Part shown: positions 24,154 to 35,114 of the stretch, in pieces
How the letters are laid out: the number at the start of each line of letters is the position of its first letter
Position numbering within the stretch: position 1 is the first letter of the stretch
NCBI RefSeq assembly: GCF_036850765.1
Contig: NC_089495.1
Span: 21,296,875 to 21,360,874 of the forward strand
DNA from: Saccopteryx bilineata
Lineage: Eukaryota; Chordata; Mammalia; Chiroptera; Emballonuridae
Direction of reading: 5' to 3'
Length of the DNA stretch: 64,000 nucleotides
Notes under the pieces: model-generated
What the model saw: only the letters and a program-made list of their open reading frames with translations
The model's database searches: none
Told to the model about the DNA's origin: nothing
Made by a program: the position numbers and the translations under genes

Positions 24154-24520
24154 GCCTGACCAGGTGATAGTGTAGTGAATAGAGCATTAGCCTGGGATGC
24201 AGATGACCCAGGTTTGAAAGCCTGAGGTCACCAGCTTGAGCATGGGCTCATCTGGCTTGAGCTCGGGCTCATCAGCTTGATCACAGGGTCACCACCTTGA
24301 ATGTGGGATCATAGGCATGACCCCAAGGTCCCTGGCTTGAGCCCAAGGTCGCTGGCCTAAGCAAGGGGTCACTGGCTCAGCTGGAGCCCCCTTATCCAGC
24401 ACATATGAGAAAGCAATCAATGAACAACTAAGGAGCCGCAACAAAGAATTGATGCTTCTCATCTCTCTCCCTTCCTGTCTGTCTGTCTCTCTCTTTTGCT
24501 AAAAAGAGAGAGAGAGACAA
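24154..24520 (+). mobile_element. SINE-B, long variant, inserted in L2
   Basis: Head GCCTGACCAGGTGATAGTG, B box GGTTTGAAAGCC, several CTTGAGC modules including a CATAGGCATGACCCCAAGG stretch also seen in the copy at 1831, the AAGCAATCAATGAACAAC block and a CT tail. Diverged, so an older copy. Confidence 0.92.
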
Positions 24521-25035
24521 ATATTGAGTGATATTATTCTAATGCTTAAAACACTTTAAAGTTTCCTCATTGCATTTTGGGTACTATCCAAATTCCAACA
24601 AGAACCTGTCGGAGCTGGGCCTGCCTATCTCTTCAACCTGGTTTCATGTCAGTATGCCCCACGTCCAACAGGCTCCCTCAGCGCTGGTCTCCTTTCAGCT
24701 CCTAAAGTCCCCTCACTCAGGGTCTCATCGTGAATTGCTCTCCTTCTTGGGACACCCACCCTCAGGTCTCACTTAGCTCCAAACTCCCTGGGGAGGAGCT
24801 AAGTGCTGTATCATGTGCTCTTCTTACTCTACCCTATTTTTTTTCCTTTAAAGGAATCAATGCAATTTGTAATTTATATATATATATATGTATAATTGCT
24901 TATTGTTTATCTCCACACTTGGAGTGAAAGTTCCACATCAAAGAGCTTGTTTGTTTTGCTCTCTACTATCTAAATTATATACCCAAAGCCTAGCACATAA
25001 TAATGGTTTCATAAATATTTGTTAAATTTATAAAT
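24521..25035 (+). mobile_element. L2 (CR1-type LINE), part 2 to 3' end
   Basis: L2 blocks continue: AAGTTTCCTCATTGC, a CCTGGTTTCATG region, AATTGCTCTCCTTCTTGG, CTTATTGTTTATCTCCACAC, GAGTGAAAGTTCCACATCAA, then AGCCTAGCACATAATAATGG and AAATATTTGTTAAATT at the end. A near-identical copy of 24862-24951 is found 1.7 kb downstream. Confidence 0.8.
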
Positions 25036-25093
25036 ATATTTAAAAATTACATTAACATTTAGTAGAAATCTGTTGTGCATTCAAAATGTTGAA

Positions 25094-25345
25094 ATTCATT
25101 CCCAAAATATTTACTGAACACCGACTACATGCACAGTGCCAGGTGCTACAGTAGGCGTTGAGGATGCAAGAGCACGTCCTCGTCCCTGCCCTCCCAGGGC
25201 AGCCAGTCTGACGTGATAGAGAAGGACTGGCCCATGTGTGAGAAGCCCCGTTAGAGGGAACCTCAAGTTTCTAAAGAGCTCAGATCAGGTTTTGAAAGAG
25301 GCCCCTCTTGGGAGCTCAGAAAAGCTTCCAGAGGGAGGGCTATCC
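25094..25345 (-). mobile_element. L2 fragment, opposite orientation
   Basis: The start is the reverse of an L2 3' end: TTCATTCCCAAAATATTTAC, TGCACAGTGCCAGGTGCTAC, GTCCCTGCCCTCCCAGGGCA. It lies tail-to-tail with the plus-strand L2 ending at 25035. The match beyond 25200 is weak. Confidence 0.6.
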
Positions 25346-25364
25346 AAGACGCACGCTCTCGAGC

Positions 25365-25560
25365 AGGACCGGAAACATAATGTGCAGGGGGCCCAGTGCA
25401 AAGTGAAAATGTGAGGCCCCTTCCTCCAAAATGACTAAGAATTTCAAGAGGTTTTAACAGAACATTCAGCCAAATGTGAGGCTCTTCTGAGTACGGGACC
25501 CTGTGTGATGGCACGTGTTGCGTGCCCATGAAGGTGGCTCTGCTGTCAGGGTCCCTCGCA
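25365..25560. repeat. Possible ancient hAT-type DNA transposon
   Basis: The blocks CAGGGGGCCCAGTGCAAAGT, GTGAGGCCCCTTCCTCC, AAGAATTTCAAGAGG and GTGCCCATGAAGGTGGCTCT resemble an old MER-type DNA element from memory. No TIR pair or target duplication could be verified. Confidence 0.3.
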
Positions 25561-25712
25561 CACGGGTGAGAGAGTATGGAAAACAGCATTTGTTTGAGAG
25601 AGGAAATGGGCTATCTTCTCATTTTAGAGTAGTTTTCTGGGGCTCAGTGAGATAAACTTCCCAACGTCTCAAAAAAAAAAAGTCATTAAGGTTAACAAAA
25701 AGTGAAGGTATT

Positions 25713-26498
25713 GCAAATCAAAACTACAATGAGATACCACCTCACCCCTGTTAGATTAGCTATTATCAACAAGACGGGTAATAGCAAGTGTTGGAGAGGC
25801 TGCGGAGAAAAAGGAACCCTCATACACTGTTGATGGGAATGTAAAGTAGTACAACCATTATGGAGGAAAGTATGGTGGTTCCTCAAAAAACTGCAAATAG
25901 AACTACCTTATGACCCAGCAATCCCTCTACTGGGTATATACCCCAAAACCTCAGAATCATTGATACGTAAAGACACATGTAGCCCTATGTTCATTGCAGC
26001 ACTGTTCACAGTGGCCAAGACATGGAAACAACCAAAAAGCCCTTCAATAGAAGACTGGATAAAGAAGATGTGGCACATATACACTATGGAATACTACTCA
26101 GCCATAAGAAATGATGACATCAGATCATTTACAGCAAAATGGTGGGATCTTGATAACATCATACGGAGTGAAATAAGTAAATCAGAAAAAAACAAGAACT
26201 ACATGATTCCATACATTGGTGGAATATAAAAACGAGACTAAGAGACATGGACAAGAGAGTGGTGGTTACCAGGGGTGGGGGGAGGGAGGACGCAGGAGGG
26301 AGGGAGGGAGAGAGTTAGGGGGAGGGGGAGGGGCACAGAGAAAACTAGACAGAGGGTGACGGAGGACAATCTGACTCTGGGTGAGGGGTATGCAACATAA
26401 TTTAATGACAAGATAACCTAGACATGTTTTCTTTGAATATATGTACCCTGAAATATTAATGTCATCCCATTAACATTAATAAAAATTTATTAAAAAAA
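25713..26498 (+). mobile_element. Bat L1, 5'-truncated, ORF2 end and 3' UTR
   Basis: It covers the ORF2 3' part (TATACCCCAAAACCTCAGAA, GGAATACTACTCAGCCATAA), a G/A-rich 3' UTR and AATAAAAATTTATTA before poly-A. Flanking 16-bp duplications at 25697-25712 and 26499-26514 differ by one base. The open frame at 25960-26229 encodes the conserved C-terminal part of ORF2p without its reverse transcriptase core. It looks much younger than the other L1s. Confidence 0.95.
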
Positions 26499-26544
26499 AA
26501 AAAGTGACGGTATTAAGCAAAAAATATATATATTATATATTAAA

Positions 26545-26650
26545 TTACAAATTTCAATGCAATTTGTAATTTATATATATATAATTATATGTATAATTGC
26601 TTATTGTTTATCTCCACACTTGGAGTGAAAATTCCACATCAAAGAGCTTG

Positions 26651-26652
<2 letters not shown>
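26545..26652 (+). repeat. Recent duplicate of an upstream L2 segment
   Basis: From the TCAATGCAATTTGTAATTTA block to AAAGAGCTTG this repeats 24862-24951 with only one substitution and an AT-repeat length change. The identity far exceeds that expected of independent L2 copies. The left junction forms an inverted repeat: AAATTACAAATT, 6-7 bp, then AATTTGTAATTT. Confidence 0.85.

Positions 26653-26685
<33 letters not shown>
26653..26685. repeat. (AT)n microsatellite
   Basis: About 16 AT dinucleotides between the duplicated L2 segment and the L1 3' end. Confidence 0.95.
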
Positions 26686-26690
<5 letters not shown>

Positions 26691-26692
26691 CC

Positions 26693-26886
26693 TAGGCACA
26701 GACAGCAGTGTGGTGATAGCCAGAGGGAAGGGGGTAAGGGCTCAGCAGAGGTGGGCAGAGGTGGGGGGAATGGGGACGAAAGGGACTTTGCTTGGGGTGA
26801 TGAGCCCACGATACAGTGTGCAGAGGATGTTTTATTGAGTTGCACACCTGAAATTTGTACCCCAATAAAGGCAATTAAAAAAATGA
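26693..26886 (+). mobile_element. L1 3' UTR fragment, strongly 5'-truncated
   Basis: The blocks GTGTGGTGATAGCCAGAGGG, GGACTTTGCTTGGGGTGATG, CACACCTGAAATTTG and CACC-like CCCAATAAAGGCAATTAA before poly-A match a laurasiatherian L1 3' UTR. No clear target duplication; the left side is the AT repeat. Confidence 0.75.
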
Positions 26887-26889
26887 AGA

Positions 26890-28680
26890 TGTTAGGCTGT
26901 GTTTCCACCAGGGCAAAAAGTTTCTCAAGGAAAGGGAAAATGGGAGTCGTTCTTCCTGGTTCTTGTGCCCGCTGGAGAAGTGAGCGAAGGAAGGAGGCGC
27001 AGCCGGCTACCCTCTGCTGTGGCCATGCGGGCGAGCAGGCCCCGGCATTGCACACGTGGTGGCTGCCGGGGGAGGGGGGAGTTGCTCAGGGACCCGCGAG
27101 GCTGCAGAATGTCCTCCACACAAAGGGTCGGCAGCATCTGTCTTTGCTTACTCAGCTGCCACTATTCATCCTCTCTCATATTCACCAAGCAATCAGGAGG
27201 TCAGAGGCTGACGGCCTTTCTGGACTCGGTCTTCTCTGTGGACATCAAGCAGGTTGGAGGTGGGAGTCACATCTCCCGTGTAAGAGGTCTTCCAATACCC
27301 AATCCCGCTGCAGAAGCAGCCAGCCACCCACTGCCCATATCCACAGGCACAGCCGGCCTGCAGCATGAACGCCCATCTCCTCGGAGGACATGCCTGGGAC
27401 TCGTGGACATGCCCGGGGTGTCGGTTGAATGAGACCAGTCAGTGTGAACAAAACAAGCCAGGACACATCACTGCGAAGACCAGGCTGGAGCTTGACGAGG
27501 GCCATGTCAGCCACCGCTTCTGTGGGTGCAACCTAAGCCTCTCAGAGGAAAAACAGCTAGGGGCCTGGTTGCTGGGACTCTGAGCAAACGCATGTTTCAG
27601 TTTAAGGGCTGCGGGATTCTTTGGGTGTCAAGCAGGATGACCTTGGTGTAATTTAATGAAGACAGAAGAGCTTTGAGCTTCAGGCGTGTGTGGGTATGTG
27701 TTTAAAGTTACTGGCACACCCAAAGTGAGTGCCAGGAAGAAAACTTTTTTCCTATATTCCATGCCCTGCAGCCTCTTTGCCTTGAGATCATCCCTGACTT
27801 GCTGCCTGGGCACTTGCCAAGGGAAGCCAGAACCTCCCTCGTCGCGGGGGCATGACAAAAGCACGCTGGCCATAAATGGTGGATGCATGAGTAAATGAAT
27901 GAATGACTGGATTTACTGCTGCTGGGTGTGGCCACCACCGGTACCATATCGACTATGAGAAAGTTTAACTTTCTACAAGTGCTAGCTAGATGGCTCTCAC
28001 ATTTTGCATAGTAATACAGACTTCTGTAGTCTATTATACCATGTATATATTTTAAAAAGAAGAATGCTTTCATTAAAGTATTTATCTATTTTATTATTAA
28101 TAATATAATGTGTAAAATGCCTTGGGATTCACTAAGATGAAAGCAAGCAATATAAATGCGAGATATTATTATGCTTCTTATAATTACAGCATGTGTGTAC
28201 AACAGTGCATGATGAGTACCCATCAAAGAAAGCACCCCATCATGCTGCTGTAACAAAAGGCTATTGTTGGGAGGGTTCAACAAGGCCAGAGCATGCCATT
28301 TGAATAGGATTTGGTTGGCTTGATCTTTATAGGGAACTTTGGTGTTTCAACCCTATTGGGCAGGCCTTGAACATAGATTAATTTTTAATGAGGTCAAAGA
28401 ATAAAACCAACCTCTTCCTAAACTGCCCAGGAATATATTTATTGTACCTCCCGAGGCAGTGAGCACTCATAGCATGAGAAAGTTCTCTATTTTTCTTGCT
28501 TGTAGCCTGAGTCACTTCAAGGCTGGGGAATGAGAGGGAAAGTATGGGGAGGGGAGGGCTTTATGCCCTTTCTATTTCTTGTCATTCTGTGGACCCACTC
28601 TTGCACTGGCTCTTAATATGAATTCCCAACAAAGCCAATATGTATCCCCTGGGAGCAAAAATTGATTTTTCAGGGCAGAA
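26890..28680. other. Unassigned; mixed GC then AT-rich
   Basis: 26890-27600 is moderately GC-rich with several overlapping open frames but no recognisable domain or convincing splice-site pair. 27900-28460 is single-copy-looking and could hold conserved noncoding sequence. Nothing is firm. Confidence 0.4.
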
Positions 28681-28697
28681 AAATTCTTAGTCTTTTT

Positions 28698-28883
28698 TTT
28701 TTTTTTTGTATTTCTCTGAAGTTGGAAACGAGGATGCAGTCAGACAGACTCCCGCATGCGCCCGACCGGGATCCACCAGCATGCCCACCAAGGGGCGATG
28801 CTCTGCCTATCTGGGGTATTGCTCTGTTGTAACCAGAGCCATTCTAGCGCCTGAGGCAGAGGCCACAGAGCCATCCAGGGCCT
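28698..28883 (-). mobile_element. SINE-C with large internal deletion
   Basis: The 3' half is present (poly-T left end, GACTCCCGCATGCGCCCGAC, GGGATCCACC, GCCCACCAAGGGGCGATG), then the sequence jumps from GAGCCATC to the terminal CAGGGCC. A perfect 14-bp duplication TTCTTAGTCTTTTT flanks it at 28684-28697 and 28884-28897. Confidence 0.93.
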
Positions 28884-28957
28884 TTCTTAGTCTTTTTGAG
28901 TAGAAACCACAGTATATATATAGTATATCAGGAACATCTCGTAGTAATGTTTCTGTG

Positions 28958-29295
28958 GGCCCTGGCCGGTTGGCTCAGTGGTAGAGCATTGGCCCAGCAT
29001 GTGGATGTCCCGGGTTTGATTCCCACTCAGGGCACACAGGAGAAATGACCATCTGCTTCTCCCCCCTTCCTCCTCTGCCATTCTCTCACTTCCCCTCCTA
29101 CAGCCCTGACTGATTGGTTCCAGCTCCATGGAGCCCCCAGTTGAGGTGCTAAAAAATAGCTCGGTTGTGAGCATGGCCCCAGATGGGCAGAGCATTGCCC
29201 CTTAGTGGGCTTGCCCGGTGGATCCTGGTCAGGAGGCATGCCAGAGTCTGTCTCTGTATCTCTCTTCCTCTCACTTGTTAAAGAAGGGAGGAAAA
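28958..29295 (+). mobile_element. SINE-C, full length
   Basis: Head GGCCCTGGCCGGTTGGCTCA, GGTAGAGCA, B box GGGTTTGATTCCC, CT-rich stretch and a CCGGTGGATCCTGGTCAGG block. A 13-bp duplication TAATGTTTCTGTG at 28945-28957 and 29296-29308 is perfect. It lies 74 bp from the minus-strand copy at 28698, so the two can pair as an inverted repeat. Confidence 0.95.
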
Positions 29296-29309
29296 TAATG
29301 TTTCTGTGA

Positions 29310-30210
29310 AATTAAAACCTCCTGTGAGAGGAAAATGAGGAAAAACATCTCAAAAGGCTCTTTAGAGAAGTGATAATGGGGGGGGGGGGCGTGTTGAGAA
29401 ACACTCCTCTTGCTCTCTAAGAATTTAATCAATAATGATTAAACACGCAGCTTTTCCATTCTGTGGGAAGCAAGCTTCCGGGTGACCGCAGAACCCTGGG
29501 AGGAGAGAGTCTCCAAGGAAACCATCCTCCCACCATTCCCCAAGTGTGGGATTTTTCTTTTGACCGAGATTTCAAATCAAATTGTGGTCAAGGTGCAAAT
29601 GTCTCTGGGTGAGGTAATACTTTACATTTTATCATCCATACACATCTTGGCAGAAAGATCTATGATTCTTTTTCTTACATGAGAGTTTAAGAGGAGCAGG
29701 AGAGACCAGGAGGATGTGGGTCCCTGGAGAGGCAGGAGGGGGCGTGTCACCAGAAGGGAGCATGCAAAATAAAGGCGGAGGGTTCAAAATATGATGAGAC
29801 CAATTACAGAGCTTAGTCTATCATCTCAGTGTTGGAAACATAGACCTATTCTCTACAACTCTATTTAACTCTTTAAAGATTTTATTCTGTTGAGGTATCA
29901 GAAAAAAAGAGTCACAATTCAGAGTTGCCTCCGTTTCCTGGAATTAAGTTGGGTTCCAGGCAATTGTGTCGTGCTACCACGTGGGTGACTGACCATGGGT
30001 CATGCTGCGACAGGTCTTCAGTACCCGTTATCAGCTTATCTGGGTGGGCCACAGGTACACGCAGGGCAGAACTGAGTCACCTGCAGGCCCTTCGGGATTC
30101 CTCCACCCCCGTGCCGGGAACCTGCTGAGACTCCCGGGCCGCGTCCCTCCAGGCACCCGCCTTCTCGCCGTCTTGCTTCCTCACCACGGTTCTACCCAGG
30201 AAACACCACA
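29310..30210. other. No recognised feature
   Basis: A G11 run lies near 29379. The rest is unassigned, mildly GC-rich toward 30200. Confidence 0.4.
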
Positions 30211-30212
30211 GG

Positions 30213-30726
30213 CAGTGGGGGGGATTCAGCAGGTTCAAAATGGTTCGGCAAAACCGACACCTAATTTTTGGTTGAGTTTGGTGTACTGGTTGTTAAAATG
30301 GCACTTGTAGTTGGGGTTTTCTCTAAGGTAGGCTCCTGGGCAGACGCCCAATGTGGAGTCACAAATTTACGTTCTTTATTCTTTTTTTAACATTTTCTGC
30401 ACAACAGCGTATTCTAAGCGCCCATAGTAATGTTCACTCCGTCCATAGGTGAAAAGAATTGCAAGCGAGGACGCCAATCAAGAAACAATATGGAAATACC
30501 TTAAATAATAGTTTTATCGTTTTTTGTTGGGTATTATTTATTATTTTTTTTATTAATGTTTTAAAACTTTTTCTTATCACATAATCTAGTTTTGTGTGCC
30601 TCTTTTATTGCTCTTATTTAAGTATTAAATGCAATAGTAAGCTACCTTTTGGAATATCTTTTTTTATACTTAAAACGGTCATTAGGGCAAAAAACTGGTT
30701 GTTAAATTATTTGACTCCCACCACTG
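30213..30726. mobile_element. Non-autonomous DNA transposon, hAT-like, 514 bp
   Basis: The ends are CAGTGGGGGGGATTCA and, on the other strand, CAGTGGTGGGAGTCAAATAA, an imperfect inverted repeat of about 15 bp that starts CAG as in hAT elements. The interior is AT-rich and noncoding. I see no clear 8-bp target duplication. The sequence looks familiar from bat genomes. Confidence 0.6.
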
Positions 30727-31129
30727 GGCTTTTATTCACGCCCCTCGTCCCCTCCATGTGGGAAGCTCAGCTGGACAGGGGCAGAGCCCAGGGGGTGCAG
30801 AAGCCACCAGCACCGAAGATCCCGTGCCTCCTCCAACTTTCCTCCCCCCTGCATTCCCGTTTCCAAGTGGAGAAGCCCCCTCAGCACAGGCCCTTCAGAC
30901 TCATCGCTCAAGCACAGCCGTCCTCCCTGGATCCCCACGGCCCTCGGCTGTTGTGATTCCAAAGCCCTGAATTGACTTCTCTTTTCTCTGCCTGCTCTGT
31001 CACACCTGCCCTGAGGCCCCGAGTGGAGACCTGCCAAGCTGACTGGAAGCGACAGGCCAAAAAGGAAGAAGGACATGCAGAGGGGGCGAAAGTAGTATTT
31101 CAATATATTGTAGCACCTTCAAACGGAGA

Positions 31130-31360
31130 GCCTGACCTGTGGTGGCGCAGTGGATAAAGCATCGACCTGGAAATGCTGAGGTTGCCGGTTTGAAACCCTG
31201 GGCTTGCCTGGTCAATGCACATATGGGAGTTGATGCTTCCAGCTCCTCCCCCTTCTCTCTCTCTGTCTCTCTCTCCTCTCTCTCTTCCTATCTGTCTCTC
31301 TCTCTCCCTTTCTCTCTCCTCTCTAAAATGAATAAAAAAATTTTTTAAAAACAAACAAAA
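31130..31360 (+). mobile_element. SINE-A, full length
   Basis: Head GCCTGACCTGTGGTGGCGCA, B box GGTTTGAAACC, CTTGCCTGGTCAATGCACAT, long CT-rich tail and A-rich end. Perfect 9-bp duplication AAACGGAGA at 31121-31129 and 31361-31369. Confidence 0.95.
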
Positions 31361-31374
31361 AAACGGAGAACACC

Positions 31375-32970
31375 CCTTCCCAGTTCGGAGGCTGGCTCAG
31401 GTCCCCAGCACTGGGTCCAGTGACTGCTTTCCTAGACCACACTCAGAGAAGAGGCTGGGTACTAGTCATACAAGGCTACAAACCTAGCGAAAGCTGCCTC
31501 TTTTCTGCTCAAGTGTACTACGAACTTGTCATAAGGTAGATAAATTAAGAAGATTGTGAGTTTAATTTCCAAGGTGAGATTAGCATTTAAAAAAAATGCA
31601 GATGACTAACACAAAACCATTTTAAAAGTCTATGATTATTTGCGTGTGAAATACATGATGCTGAAATGAATTTTTTCAGATTTGATGAGAGGAAGCTAAT
31701 AGTGGGTTGAAAAAAATCACAGAGCCTTTCTAGTGGTCCACATATAAAGCACGTTGATCATTCTGCCACAAAAGGGGACTGTGATGCTGCTTGTGTGAGG
31801 TGACCAGAAATGAATAGGGGGATCGTAAGTGTAGCAGCCACAGAAATCACAGTTTGCAACAGCGTGATCTGAGCTACTCCGGCTTGGTTCCACGGCACAC
31901 GCAGGACCCGTCGCCATGGAGAGCTATGTTAGAATCGCCAGGTAAATATGACTTTCATCAGGATGCTGTCGATGCAGGTGAAGAGCTTTTTTCCTCCTCA
32001 ACAAGGTACTTCCGGTGGAAGGGGTGGGGTGAGAATTAGCCTTCTTCTTGTGTTTTCTACAGTCTGATAGCTTATGTTGCAGTTCACGTGTGTCCCTGAA
32101 GAGTTCAAAGTGTTTTCCTTCATGTTGTCACATTCAGCTCTTTAGGGACATTGATGAGAAAGCGATGGATGGTGAAAGTGATGAACATTGTATTTAAAGA
32201 GGAATGAACATTTAAGCACCTTCTCTTCCCTGCTCACACTCTGAATCAGAGCAAAACCTTTTCTGCTAAGTCTTCCTTTGACTCTCCCTCCTGAATCCCA
32301 CAGCTCTAATATGGGCATAAGCGTCCTGATTTTTTTTGTTCCCGTCTTAGAGCTTATCTGGTTACTGAATGGAAAAACCAAAAACAGTGACAAAAAACCA
32401 ACAAACAAAATACAAAACCCAACTGTTTTCCTGACCAACAAATGACTTCCAAAGTTGAGTTCTCAAACTATTTTGCCAAGTACCTGTTCTTCCCACTAAG
32501 GTGAGATGACACCGCAGTGCTTGGAAATGCTGGCAAAACCCGTGTGTCATCCCGCGATCAAAGGAAACAAAGATCGCAGGGAATCCTCACCAAGTTGTAA
32601 CACGTGGAAACAGCCATGCACTGAACCAGATCCTTGGCGGCTTGATAATCAGGGGAACCGATTAATGGAACAGCTCACTGCCGTGTGACAAGCCAGCCCT
32701 GGGAACTTGGATAAGGCCTTAGCTTCATAAATGCCACAAATCCATTTTCCATTTTCCTGAAAGTCCTGGCAACAATTGAAAGCGAACTCATGGAACAGAC
32801 AGGAGGCCTGTTTCTGACCCGAGTCTGTGACAGCACAGGCTCTTTCTTCAGTCAATGTTAACAGTAAGCACCTCCTGTCTGTGGGGTCCAAGTTCTCCCA
32901 CGGAACCCATTGTAAGTAGAATAATTTCTATGAACTAGAAGCTGGCTTCTGGACAACACCACTAGCTGCT
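31375..32970. other. No recognised feature
   Basis: Mixed DNA. A Kozak-like ATG at 31916 is followed 26 nt later by a GTAAAT donor-like site, but no gene structure supports it. No confident repeat. Confidence 0.4.
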
Positions 32971-32974
32971 ATGA

Positions 32975-33235
32975 TAATCATATAGCTAATATGTATTAAC
33001 TGTTTATTCTGTGCTAAAGTATTGCTCTAGGCATTTATATGATGATCTCTATTATTTGTAACAACCCTGTGAGATGGTACTATCACTGGTCCCATTTTAT
33101 TGATGAGGTAAATGAAGCCCAAAGAAGTTAAGTAATTTTTGTTCAGGGTCCCAGGGTGCTATGGCTAGTAAACAGTATAGCTGTATCAAACTTTAGAACC
33201 TCTGCTCTTGATCCCTGCACCATGTTGCAAAGATC
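32975..33235 (-). repeat. MIR SINE, near full length
   Basis: In reverse order: TAGCTAATATGTATTAACTG, TGCTCTAGGC, GTAACAACCCTGTGAGATGG, CCCATTTTATTGATGAGGTA, AAGAAGTTAAGTAATTTTTG, GCTAGTAAACAG and CTCTGCTCTTGATCCCTGCA match the MIR blocks. Confidence 0.85.
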
Positions 33236-33239
33236 ATAG

Positions 33240-35110
33240 TGGCAAACATTATTCTCTTCCTATATGTGTATTTGAAAAATAGTGTAACTAAATATAAAAA
33301 GAAAGTATAGTTATTACTAGACTATCTACAAATTATTTTTCTCCCCTAGATACAAGTCCGAATATGAATCTTAATATGAAAAGAATGAAATGTCAACTTG
33401 TCACATGTTTTTAGGACTTCTTAAATACTTTGAATCATCATTAAAAATCAGTGTTAAAATTTTGAGGAAGAGAAAAATAAGGTAAAACAGTTGCCAAACT
33501 TTTGTTTGGAGAACACAGTCATCCTGACAAAGTATAATTTCCACGGGGTTAAAAACCACGACTCTCATTCAAATATAGAAAAAAGATGTGCAAAATATTT
33601 GATTTAATTCATTGGCTGATAAGGGAGTCCGTAAGATGTTAAAACTGGTCCAAAGGGCATTTGGAAAGCTATGTACACGTAAGGGATTTAATAAATTGCT
33701 GGGTTAGATATAAAGCTGGTTAATGTCCAATTCAATTTAAAATGTAACCTTTGTGGTTATCTGTTCTACCAGAGAGAATTATTTACATCTCTACTTGACA
33801 AAAATTTACAAGATGATCTCTGTTCCTACAAATATATGTTAGATGAATAAATAGAAAGCCAAGCCTAGCACTGAACTGAAAACAAAAACAAAAACTACTC
33901 ATTATTCTCTTTTATGTATTTTGTTTTCTTTAGTATATTTTTAGGTTTAGATAAGTTTTCTTACAATCCTTACTAAGGTATGGGAAGAGAGCCTTGGTCT
34001 AGCCAGCTTAAAATGGGCAAAAGAGCATTGTCTGCAAAGTAGGTATAAAGTATACTTTGAAACTCCTGAATCAAAATAGACTGTGTTCTCTAATGACCAA
34101 TACAAGAAATAAGCCATTGGGATATGGCGAGAGGAGTTGGAAAAGGATTAAGAGAAATGAAGAGCACAAAATTTCAGTCCTGAATAAAGGATAGTGGGCT
34201 CATTTCATAGGCAAAATGATCAGTGATTAAATTTTAAAATGAAGAAGGACTTTAAAAGAAGTCAGTATGCTTCTAGCACATGTCCCTCTCCATCCTTTTA
34301 AGTCTCTTGGTTACCTCTCAAGTGCCATTCTATCCCCTGATCAAAGAACATAAAATTATATAGGTTAATTTACCCAGAGTGGTGTAATTTGATAATAATC
34401 CAAATTTCTGTTTTCCTTGAACTAGTTCTCACTTTTGTTGGTGTTACAGGTTAGGAAGAAATGTGAGACTCTTTAGTAATGAATTAAACATTTGCTGATT
34501 CTAAGGATTGAACATAACAGACTCCTGATGTCAGTACTTTTCTGAGCATTCTAGGAGATTGTTGAGGTGAGACTTTTGAAATTCCAAATGCTTATTCCTG
34601 TCTTCATAACAAAAACTTATCTACGTTGGCCTGGTTTTTATTGAAATTGATAAATAAATATAGTAGTACTCCATTCTTTTTCTCTTCTAAGCAAATGAAA
34701 TACTCTTTCCTTTCAACAAAATTAAACCAAAATATATTACCATGGAAAACTACTAGTGGATAAACTCATTTAAACAAAGTTAACTATACTTTTTCCGTGT
34801 ATTCTGGAAGAACTGGACATCAGTTGTCTTCATTGCATGTTACAAACAATTCCCTTGCCCCAATTTTATGAGATCTGAAAGTTATGCTTGGAAAAGAAGA
34901 GAATGACTTCTAAACACATCTGCCCTAGTGCCTGTGCAGTAGGAAAACATGAGTTGACAGTGTTCATTCACCCCTGTAAGATTTCAAGGCATTTTTACTA
35001 TTTTTTATACTAAAATACTTGAAAAGGTTTTACATGAATGACTAAATGTTTTTTGTTAGAACGGGACAATAAGTTCATACAACTATTTTCATTTATTTAT
35101 TCCTTATTAA
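33240..35110. other. AT-rich stretch, nothing recognised
   Basis: No confident repeat, exon or RNA gene. No long open frame. Confidence 0.5.
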
Positions 35111-35114
35111 CTTA

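Noticed and set aside
26589..27368. 259-residue open frame, the longest on the plus strand
   Set aside because: It begins in the duplicated L2 segment, runs through the AT repeat and an L1 3' UTR, and has no recognisable domain.
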